A DNA stretch of 64,000 bases from Haemaphysalis longicornis (Eukaryota > Arthropoda > Arachnida > Ixodida > Ixodidae). Positions within the stretch are counted from its first letter, which is position 1; the number at the start of each line of letters is the position of its first letter. This document shows positions 32,870-40,920 of the stretch, piece after piece. Both the position numbers and the translations under genes were made by a program. The DNA lies in the NCBI GenBank assembly GCA_013339765.2, contig CM023452.1:162997581-163061580 (forward strand). The letters are read 5' to 3'. Below the pieces are notes generated by a model. The model did no database searches. It saw only the letters and a program-made list of their open reading frames with translations, and was not told the origin of the DNA.

Positions 32870-33310
32870 CCAGTTCGCCGCTCAGTATGGCTTCTTCGTC
32901 CTGCATCGATATACGTCATCGACCAACGCCGGAAAAATAGTTGTGCATTTGTGGGAAGGAAAACTGCATCTCCTGCGAAGCTTATAATTTTTCCACAGCG
33001 TCCGTCGGACTTTTTGTCTGCTTTAGGAGAAGGTGTTCGTATCTATTCCCTAATTGACACATGTGCTAGCATTTAAGTCATAAGTGCGGAATTCTATGCA
33101 GGTTTACGCAAGGTACGAACTCCTTGCTACAGACCATCATTACACGGAGACAACAGTATTGTGATTAGGGCCTCCGTTCAATGCATGATGCGAGTAATCA
33201 TTGGAGCCCTTCGCCATCATCTTCAGTGTGCAGTGTTGCCTTCCATGAGCTTATCATCTGATTTTGGGATGGGATTTACTGTCATCCGCATTAGCCGTCA
33301 TTTTTTGTCA
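32870..33310 (+). mobile_element. gypsy protease fragment
   Basis: The plus-strand translation gives IYSLIDTCAS followed by VISAEFYAGLRKV and, farther on, HHLQCAVLPS and SDFGMGF. The pattern is that of the gypsy aspartic protease, where D-T-G-A-S is the active site and the D-x-I-L-G-x-D-F-L motif closes the domain. Here glycine of the DTG triad is cysteine, so the enzyme is dead. The preceding FLSALGEGVR is compatible. It could be an isolated remnant or a detached 5' part of the gypsy fragment at 37060; both contain the final DFL motif, which argues for separate copies. Confidence 0.6.
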
Positions 33311-33723
33311 TCAACCCGAAATTTAAATCACAGATACTGAGCATCTTAGTCTTTAGGAAGTGCCACCTACAATGACCTAAGAGCAAGTGCCGACTGTGTT
33401 TCATATACAGACCCAGAGACAACACTTTCTGTATGTTGTGCGCAGATGAGTGACGGAGACGTGATGGTAGTGCTATGTCCGCGTTTTACGTCCAAAGGAG
33501 TCGCCATTGCTACATGTCTCGTCCGATTCATAGAAGGCTTGGCGACGACCATTGCAGTCAATGCAACTTCTGAGCCAGTTATGCTCCGCGGAGTAGAGCC
33601 ACGGTCGCTCCTGTTGTAAATGGCGAAGCTCTGTCCCTCTTCCCCTGTCCCTCTTACCCGTTTCACGGTCTTCATAATCTATACAATCTCTTTTTACACT
33701 TACGGCCACTTTCAGCCCAGTCC

Positions 33724-34305
33724 TCACCGGAAGCGAAACAGAACTGCTTCTCCAGCTCCTGGAAAAACAGGTGTACTCCTTTGACTGATTTTCCAACAAA
33801 TTAGGACAAACATCTGCGGCACTGCATCGCATTCCGTCTGGAAGGACCTAAATTGTGCTGCCGGTGCCTGGGCACTGCGCTGCCAGTGCCGAGGGCGTGG
33901 GGAGCACCACAGATGGCACAGGCAGTGAGGGGGGGAGGCGATCAATGCGGCTGCCTCAGTCTGCATCTCCTCCATGTCCTTGCGTGTGCTTTGGGCCGGT
34001 GGAGACAGTTGATGCAGCGGCATCCCCAAAAGGCGTGGTTGCCACCACAACCGCTGCTGGCTCAGCGATCGGCGCGGTGGCGGGGCGGACCACCGGAAGC
34101 AACTCAAGCTGGGCTGCGGGGAGGCCAGATACGACTCCCGGTACTGGGTCCCCGCCAAAAGCAGAGGCCGCTCCACCCCAAGGCGAGCCGTATCGGCGTA
34201 TCTCCCCAGGGGAATGGAGGCGAACCTCTTTCTCCCCTCCGCGAAGGTGATGTGTTGTGTGACCTTGATGTTTATTATTTTCTTCTCAAGTTGCAACTTT
34301 TCCAA
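33724..34305 (-). pseudogene. LINE ORF1 C-terminal region
   Basis: The first residues, LQLEKKIINIKVTQHITFAE then GRKRFASIPLGRYADTARLG, match the conserved W..E..+..++....+.F.EAR+R......+YA...+.G segment that follows the zinc knuckles of this ORF1 family. The rest (to 33724) is low-complexity and rich in S, P, R and Q, without further motifs. The frame is open for 193 codons, but the initiating methionine is only a chance one. Confidence 0.65.
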
Positions 34306-34521
34306 TTTTCTGGACTACGCCGCGTGTGGTTCGCTGACATTAATGGGTAGGAGTTGTTGTGAACTACAATTATCTGTGGGATGGTCGCGTCGGGCGCACT
34401 TAGCACTGGTTATTTGGCCCCGAACCGCTGGCACTTGAAACAGTGCCATGCGTTCGGGATGTACGCTCGGACGGAGCACCGGATGAAACCAGCATTGATG
34501 TGGTCTGGAAGGACGAAATGA

Positions 34522-34968
34522 TCAAGTCAGGATGATATGACCAGTGGGTACTACCTTATGGCCTCCTTTTATAGTTATGCGCCGGACAGCCGTAACACCT
34601 TGACTTTTCAGACCTTCAAGAAGATCGGCTTCTGTCTCGTTTGCTAGATCTGGCTCCAAGATCACGCCCTGCGAGCTCTTGAGGCTGCAGTGGGAGGTGA
34701 GCTTGATGTCGAGATCGGCAATTCGTGTCTGCTTCAGTAGTTTTGTGGCCTGTGGTTGATTGTGTTCCTCGACCAAGATGTCGCCGGTTTTTTGCTTCTT
34801 AGCTTTATAGGATTCTCTTATAATACTGTTTAAGAACTTGGAAGTCAAGAACATGGACTGTGAAGCAATGGGCCTGGCTTGTTCAACAGATTCAATAAAC
34901 AATAAGTGGGGATAGTTATCAGGTTTAGGATTGTATTTCGGTGCAGCCCCTTTTAGGGGGCCGATCAT
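34522..34968 (-). pseudogene. LINE ORF1 N-terminal region
   Basis: This frame of 148 residues reads NYPHLLFIESVEQARPIASQ, then SYKAKKQKTGDILVEEHNQ and HCSLKSSQGVILEPDLANET, followed by LEGLKSQGVTAVRRITIKGG and VPTGHIILT. It follows the gag-like ORF1 RNA-recognition fold: G.++V+......L+..+...I.......... ..G+I...+L.......+...L..QGV..V+RI. It would bind element RNA. The frame breaks immediately before the CCHC knuckles. Confidence 0.75.
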
Positions 34969-35440
34969 TGGGTTTGAGAAATTTAGAGAAACCTACAGCA
35001 TGTATAAAAGCAGGTGACGGGGGTACTTTCTTCGTCAGCCTTACCCTAATAGCTGAAGAGGTCCCGGAGCTATCTGTTTGGTAAACAGACAGGGAGCCCA
35101 TCCGCCGGATCATGACCTGGGCTCTGACGGCCACCGTTTGAGGTTTCTACCCTTCACCTCAAAACTCATTACCACGGTCGGTTACAGCGTGAGTATGGGG
35201 GCTCGGGGTCCGCGGTTTCGCCAATACCATAACCCAGGTTACTCAAGGTGCCCCGTGCGGGGCGACATTTACGATCGTTACAGACCATTGCGCACAGTGA
35301 AGGCTGTATTCATTAAAGAACCTCGCCGGACGACATCATTGGTGGGTAGCTCCACTTGCAAGAGTAAGCCTTCAAGGTTACGGAGAAGTCCGAACTCAAG
35401 CACCTCGAAGCAGTCGCGCTTTCAGTGCCGGCTCACGTAG

Positions 35441-36080
35441 GCTTCGAATGACACGGTGTCTTCCACACAATTGCCCCACTTGCCTGTTGCACTCATGGGT
35501 GCTACAACTGACGGTTCCCTCGACTTGGGCGTCAAGACACCGACAGCTACAGCCGAAATATAATATATGGCTCACCGGTTCGACTCAACCAGCGAACAGC
35601 CGCCAACATCACCAACTGCTTACTTTCCGGCTGGTTGCTGGCTTACTGCACCATATCAGCTACCACACCAAAGGTGAAAAATGGTTCCAGTTGCGTTTGG
35701 TTTCCTTCTTTTAAACACCTTGCGAGATTTCCACGATGACGCAAGCGCTGGCCGCCTTGGATTTTACAAGACTTATGAGCGCCTTCATGGATGCTTCTTT
35801 TACCAGGAACTGTCTAACGAAGTCGCTAGATAGGTCGCCTCTTAGTCGCCCTGTGATGATCAAAAGCGTCTGCGTCGCCACCTGTCGGTCAACTCCAGCC
35901 TGTTGCATGCCCAGCAAAACCATTTGCGGTAGTCGGTGTTGCCCTTTACGGTTCATTGCCTATGGCAGCCACGGGTAACCGTTAGCTCGTCACGGTCGTT
36001 GACCATCAAACTAGCTACTTGGGGACGGCTGGTCTTCGTTCGGCCAGCGCTGATGACGTCGCTAATTTTTTTCTTATGCA
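35441..36080. other. No recognisable gene
   Basis: A stretch between the LINE ORF1 fragment and the next Penelope-like piece. Short frames are present on both strands (80-88 codons) but match no family I recognise. Confidence 0.45.
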
Positions 36081-37050
36081 ATATTCTGCAACGCCACGAA
36101 GCACCTTGCGTACTCCAAAATGACTTGGGCAAGAGCTTCAGTTCACAAATTCTTTCCGATGTACTTCAAGCTTCCAAAACCACTCACAAAATGACATCGA
36201 GGTAACATCCATAAATAAGGTAACGGTTTCACTGAACACTTTCGTTGCACTCCTTCCGACATGCCCACAATGTATGTACAGCCTGCTCTCGTCTTACTTC
36301 TTGAAAGTTTTTGGAACCAGCATGAGTTCTCCGTTTCCACCAACCTACGCCAATATTTTAATGGGGCAATTTGAAGCCACTCTGTTTAATTCTTTTATGC
36401 ACAAACCTCAGGATTAACTGCGCTACATAGAGGACATCTTCATGATTTCGGAACATGGTCGCGCGACCCTAGAAACGCTTATATCTCATCTCAATTCTTC
36501 GCACCCATCAATTAAATTCTCATGCCAGCATTCTGAAAAAGAAGTGGACTTCCTGGAATGTATCCTCATTCTAGACAGCGGTAAACGTAAGACCACACTT
36601 TTTAGAAAACCAGCTGACAAGCTGCAGTATCTAGATTATAAAAGCCATCACCCTACACATTGCAAACACGGGACAATTGTAGGACAAGCCACCAGACTTA
36701 GAAGAGTATGCAGTAATGACAGAGAATACGTAAAGCATCTAGACGAAGTTCACCCTTATGAACAGGAACCACCCCAAAAGCTCGCTCGATCAGGTGTACC
36801 AACGTGCAACGTGTCTCCAAAGGGATGACGTACTCAACAAACAGTGAAAAAACGGAAGCCCGCCTGCTCTAACAACTAAATTTCCAAACGCCCGCCCTAA
36901 CGTAAACAATACGATGTTGAAACACCACCCCATTTTAGCAAGTAACGACCGACTTAAAAAGACGTTCCCCGAAGCACCAAGGGTTACCTACGGGAAAAGT
37001 AGGAATAATAATGATATTTTAGTGTATAATAAACAGGCCCTCTAAAGCAA
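36081..37050 (+). mobile_element. Second Penelope-like RT fragment
   Basis: The translation gives FGTSMSSPFPPTYANILMGQFE (quoted in parts: FGTSMSSPF, PTYANILMGQFE) near 36320-36385, then RYIEDIFMISEHGRATL (36423-36470), the RT active-site block with the second aspartate of the Y-DD replaced so that YIDD reads YIED. HSEKEVDFLECILILDSGK and TTLFRKPADKLQYLDYKSHH follow, then HCKHGTIVGQATRLRRVCSND. These motifs belong to the Penelope-like RT thumb region. After 36828 a PNARPNVNNTMLKHHPILAS stretch continues the same protein in another frame. It differs clearly from the element at 30600. Confidence 0.78.
36442..36828 (+). pseudogene. Penelope-like RT palm-thumb frame
   Basis: A 128-residue open frame covers the active-site end and thumb of a Penelope-like RT. 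Readable motifs are SHLNSSHPSIKFSCQHSEKE, VDFLECILILDSGKRKTTLF, RKPADKLQYLDYKSHHPTHC and GQATRLRRVCSNDREYVKHL. The start codon is internal to the domain; an in-frame stop just upstream (near 36418) separates it from the RYIED active-site remnant. It is the least damaged part of this copy. Confidence 0.75.
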
Positions 37051-37839
37051 CCAGTCATAGCCAGCTGTTCCCGTCCAAGATGCAAGACTTGCAGGCACTT
37101 GCAGCCTCTTGACCGCATACTGGGCCTGGACTTTTTGGGAGAACACGCTGCCCTCATTGACTGTGCCTCAGGTTTCATGCGCCTTTAACTCCCGCAAGCA
37201 GCTACAACGGTCTACGACATGCCCTGCCGCCTCCGCTCTACTACATTCGCTAGGTTATCGCCACGAGCTGCCACATGCATCCCTTTGTCACCTTGCCCTC
37301 GAGTTGAAGACGGAGATTGCATCATATCGACTATTACGGACATTTTGCTCTCACGTGACGTGACCTTTCCTCATACCGTCGTGACAGTTAACAACAACCA
37401 AATCTGTATCTCTGTTCTAAATTACGGCCACATTCCCCAAATCCTCCCAATTGGAATGTCTCTTGTAACTCTTTCGCTCTTGAAACGCTCACATATCTTC
37501 AGTTTGTCTGTGTCCGCGTCCCCGTCATATTGAAATGGTCCACACCCTCCCGGTTCTCCTGAAGAGGCTTTTGACCAGATGATCGCCGCAGGTCTCACGT
37601 AAGCACAAGCGGAATACCTTCCCCGCGTGTTGACTAGTAACCATGGCATTTTCAATCTCGGCAACTGTCAATTAGCTCATACCACTCTAGTGAGACCCCT
37701 CATTACACCAGCGACGCAACCCCTATCCGTCGACGCCCATACGGTGTGTCTGTAAGTAAACGCCGAGCTATTCAACAGGAAGTTGACAAAATGCTCGCTA
37801 AGGACATTATCGAACCCTAGTGAAAAAAATCGATAACAC

Positions 37840-38420
37840 CTGGAGATACTGTGTGGATTATCGGCACCTGAATAAGATAACTAAAAACGACGTGTGCCCA
37901 TTGCCTTAATCGATGCTGCCCTCGAGTTTCTTCATGGAGCTCAATATTTCTCATTGATTGAACTGCGTTCAGGTTATTGGCAAATTACTGTGGAGGATGT
38001 GGTCCGTGAGAAACCGCTTTCGCTACTCCGGACGGACTTCACCATTTTCAAGTCATGCCTGTCGGGTTATGCAATGAGCCAGCAACCTTCGAGCACATGA
38101 TGTACCTGCTCCTTCATCGCATTGAGTGGCATACGTGCTTGTGTTATTGTGCTGATACCGTTTTTTCCCAACATTCGAAAGCCACCTTCAGCACGTCTCC
38201 CCAGTTTGTGAGATTTTCTGTGCAGCCGATCTTCAACTTAAGACATCAAAGTGCCACTTCAGACGGCGAAAGATTACCATCCTTGGTCATCTCACAGACG
38301 CCACTTATATTCAGTCCGACCCTCCTAAAATCCGTGCCGTCAAAGTCTTTCCAAACGTATCTCTGCAACAGATTTCCGCAGCTTCGTCGGGTTGTGTTCT
38401 TGCGTTCGGCGCTTCATTAA
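37840..38420 (+). pseudogene. gypsy RT remnant
   Basis: The translation includes TWRYCVDYRHLNKITKNDVC just before 37900, SGYWQITVEDV near 37970, then a frame with CYCADTVFS (about 38130-38165) where active elements have YLDD. The aspartate pair is reduced to A-D, so the active site is destroyed. The KCHFRRRKITILGHL stretch (about 38250) is the usual thumb motif, also in another frame. Confidence 0.75.
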
Positions 38421-38505
38421 AAACTTCCCCGATGTTGTCCGACCCATAACGTACCTACTGAAAGAGAACGTTTCCTTTTATTAAGGATTTCTGCAAGCAC
38501 AAGCT

Positions 38506-38817
38506 TTGTCTACTGTCGTCACCCTGCTAACCACATTTCCCATCTTGACACATTCTGACCCTTCTGCCCCTGCGGAGCTCCGCACATACGCACGCGGCTA
38601 CAATATCGTAGCTGCCCTGAATCAACAACAGGATGGTCACACCAGAGTGATTTCCTGTGCCAGCCACCTTCTCTCTGTCTCGAAGCGCGACTACTCAATA
38701 ACTGAAGGTGAATGCCTGGCTCTTGCGTGGGCCGTAGCTAGATTCCGCCCATTCCAATACGGCAGCGACTTTGCTGTGATCACTGACCACCATGGAGTGT
38801 GCTGGCTTTCGTCGTAA
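38506..38817 (+). pseudogene. gypsy RNase H remnant
   Basis: A 103-residue frame starts in the tether and reads YNIVAALNQQQDGHTRVISC, ASHLLSVSKRDYSITEGECL, ALAWAVARFRPFQYGSDFAV and ITDHHGVCWL. The glutamate of EGECLALAWA and the aspartate of ITDHH are conserved. The first aspartate (normally T-D-A-S) reads RTYARG and is lost. A stop follows WLSS, then GRLGRWVRRLQEYTFSVVHK continues in frame. Confidence 0.8.
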
Positions 38818-39602
38818 CAAGATGCTACTGGCCGCCTCGGACGTTGGGTTCGGCGTCTCCAGGAATACACGTTCTCTGTTGTGCACAAATCAGGAAAGTT
38901 ACACCAAGACACAGACTTTTTGTCCCGTCATCCCGTCGATCAGCTTTGTCCCGTTATCCCGTCGATAGGCCCGACAACATCTGTCATGACATCGACGCCG
39001 CCGTTTTTGCCATCTCCTATTTGCATCATTTAGCCCATGAACAACGCCATGAAAAATGCTTACGGTCCCTAATTGACACTCTCTCATCTACCTTCTCGGA
39101 TCCATCGTGCTGCCTTTATTACCTCCAAGACAGTAGTTTATATCGACCAAATATCTTCTGCGGCGGGCCTGAGCTGTTACCGATCATACCAAAAGAACTT
39201 CGCCTAGACATACTTCTGCAGTTCCACGATCATCCCACAGCTGAACATCTTGACCTATCTCGCACCTACGACCGCATCAAGCGTCATTTTTATTGGGCGG
39301 GCTTATACCGTGATGTGGAACGTTATGTTAACTCCTGCGACACCAGCCTATGGCGCAAAACACCAACTTCTCTCGCCGCTAGGCCACTTCAACCATTGGG
39401 CGTGCCGTCCGAACCATTTTTTCCGAGTTGGCCTCGACTTCTAGAGGCCATACCCTACATCGACCGCAGGTCACAAATGAGTTGCGGTTGCCCCCCATTA
39501 TGCGACCCCGTATGCCTTAACCCTTGCTCTTCCTTCCAGCTGCGCCACCGACGTCGCAAACTTTCTGCTCAACGACGTCATTCTCATTCACGGAGCCCCT
39601 AA
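38818..39602 (+). pseudogene. gypsy spacer and integrase zinc-binding remnant
   Basis: A continuous 267-codon frame (38799-39602) enters the correct phase for the integrase N-terminal domain. LDILLQFHDHPTAEHLDLSR then TYDRIKRHFYWAGLYRDVER and YVNSCDTSLWRKTPTS match the HHCC zinc finger, but the final cysteine of CDTC is serine. KLHQDTDFLSRHPVDQ, the usual end of the RNase H region, precedes it in another frame near 38900. The core after 39420 slips out of frame. Confidence 0.75.
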
Positions 39603-39830
39603 GCAGCTGCTTACTGATCGTGGCTGCTACTTCCTTTCCAAAGTGATCGACGACATTCTCCGTTCGTGCTCGACTAAACATAAATTGGCACCCCCTTACC
39701 ATCCCCAGACAAATGACTTAACAGAGCGACTCAATCAAACCCTGACCAACATGTTATCTATGTACGTCTCCCCCGACTGCTTTGCCGTACGTACCCTTCG
39801 CGTGCAATTCCTTTTGTCACTACACTGAGG
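39600..39830 (+). pseudogene. gypsy integrase core end
   Basis: LLTDRGCYFLSKVIDDILRS (about 39607-39666) then YHPQTNDLTERLNQTLTNML (about 39697-39756) form the end of the catalytic core. The D of TDRG is a catalytic aspartate and the region around PQTNDLTER contains the last catalytic residue position. Downstream, in broken frames to about 40220, remnants of the C-terminal GPF-type segment can be seen (LIRYCSLYRVVRQ). Confidence 0.78.
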
Positions 39831-40298
39831 AGTATTCCCCACTTTACCTCCTATAGGGTCGACACCCCAGTGTGCCATAGGACACTTTGGTTCCCTCTGC
39901 AGCAAGCCCCACTGAATATGCCCGCGATGCCATCGTCAAGGCTGACGTGGCTCGTCAAATTGCACGCACCCGTCTCACGACATCCCAGGCCTCCCGCAAG
40001 CTTGGCTACAATAAGCATCGCTCCACAGCCAAATTTCATCCAGCTGCCCTCAAGCTTCTGTGGACACCTACGCGTCGTATAGGACTCTGAGATAAACTGT
40101 TAATTCGCTACTGTAGCCTCTATCGAGTCGTGCGCCAATCACTGACGTTACTTACTAGATATCACCACTGCAGCCCTCGCCTGCATAGCCTCCAATTGCG
40201 CATGTGGTCCGGCTCAAGCGAAATGTTTGCCCCAGCCTAACAGCGCTGTAAAGGGCGCCGGGAAGCCGCCTCGTCCCGGGGGGGTTATGCTACTCGAC

Positions 40299-40317
40299 GG
40301 GGGGGGGGGGGGGGGGG
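40299..40317 (+). repeat. Run of 19 G
   Basis: An uninterrupted run of 19 G follows the gypsy tail. Other G or C runs occur at 16771, 49379 and 53927. The exact length may be affected by sequencing error. Confidence 0.9.
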
Positions 40318-40421
40318 AAGACGAGGATCTAGTGAGCTTCGAGCCTGTGTTGCTACCTACAGTAAATACTAAAATAGTGTGAATACATTGTGTTCCCTCT
40401 ACCTTTATCTCCTCGTAGCAA

Positions 40422-40424
<3 letters not shown>

Positions 40425-40479
<55 letters not shown>
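40425..40479. repeat. (AT)n microsatellite
   Basis: A nearly uninterrupted AT dinucleotide run of ~54 bases. It adjoins the 3' end of the minus-strand SINE copy and may have grown from its tail. Confidence 0.95.
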
Positions 40480-40481
<2 letters not shown>

Positions 40482-40615
40482 GTCCTTATTGCCGGTCCTT
40501 TTGGGCTCCTTGAAGGCGCTTTATAGAGCTGAATGAGGATATTTTCATTTTCGTATGATATAAGAATATAGAAATCAGTCGTGAAAAAATCCGCCGTGGC
40601 CACGTTTCATGTGGC
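40480..40615 (-). mobile_element. tRNA-type SINE, minus copy, head missing
   Basis: Compared with the plus copy at 40720-40920, this segment aligns in reverse complement over the body: GAAATCAGTC..., TTCGTATGATATAAG and CTTGAAGGCGCTTTATAG correspond to the plus copy's TTTCTGTATTTC, ATATCAAAC and CTATAAAGCACCTTCAAG. The tRNA-derived head is absent. The family resembles the Ruka SINE described in Rhipicephalus ticks, but I cannot confirm the name from memory. Confidence 0.65.
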
Positions 40616-40719
40616 GAGGCGCCGGGATAACGGGGGACGCGGAGTCGAGGGGCGGCACTAGTTGACCCGTCTCTGAACCTTCGTATATATAAGCCCCAGC
40701 TGAATTCGAGAGGAAATTC

Positions 40720-40920
40720 GCCGCCGGGATAGCGCAGTTGGAAGCGTACCGCAGGCGTTATGCAGAGGTCGTGGGTTTGATTTCCCTTTTCGGTCACGGC
40801 GGCTTTTTTTGAACACTAATTTCTGTATTTCTATATCAAACAAAAATGACACTAACCTCAATTGGCGCTATAAAGCACCTTCAAGTAGCCGAAAAGCACT
40901 GGCAAAAAAGACATCATCTT
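40720..40920 (+). mobile_element. tRNA-derived SINE, plus copy
   Basis: The head begins GCCGCCGGGATAGCGCAGTT, with an A-box-like GATAGCGCAGTTGGAAGCG and a B-box-like GGGTTTGATTTCC about 45 bases on. The first seven bases GCCGCCG pair with CGGCGGC at 40797-40803, like a tRNA acceptor stem. The body follows to about 40920 and is shared with the inverted copy at 40480-40615. A SINE depends on a LINE for its mobility and is transcribed by RNA polymerase III from these two boxes. Confidence 0.72.

Larger units (their letters stand above)
33360..35440 (-). mobile_element. LINE ORF1 (nucleic-acid-binding protein) region, decayed
   Basis: The minus strand carries the ORF1 protein typical of tick I-type LINEs, in two main frames: 34968-34522 (N-terminal) and 34305-33724 (after the zinc knuckles). 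Between them the translation includes an AYIPNAWHCFKCQRFG stretch, the start of a CCHC knuckle. ORF2 is absent downstream, where the sequence moves into a gypsy protease piece at 33310. The fragment may therefore be truncated at its 3' side by deletion or rearrangement, unusual for a LINE. Confidence 0.7.
37060..40260 (+). mobile_element. Ty3/gypsy pol with protease to integrase, decayed
   Basis: The longest gypsy remnant of the window. In order: the end of protease with LGLDFLGEHAALIDCASG (frame at about 37110-37170), RT (about 37700-38420), RNase H (38540-38817), integrase zinc-binding (39180-39360), core (39400-39740) and C-terminal tail (39830-40220). Stops and frameshifts occur about every 100-300 bases. 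It shares lineage with the fragments at 1 and 9547 (same wording of many motifs) but is more complete. No long terminal repeat was identified; a poly(G) tract follows at 40299. Confidence 0.82.

Noticed and set aside
33855..34350. Long overlapping plus-strand frames (131 and 165 codons)
   Set aside because: They are opposite-strand shadows of the minus-strand LINE ORF1 region. Their alanine-, glycine- and proline-rich composition reflects high GC, and no motif is present.
40720..40803. A functional tRNA gene
   Set aside because: The acceptor-like stem pairs, but the anticodon arm does not fold properly, the length is too great, and a SINE body shared with an inverted copy follows.
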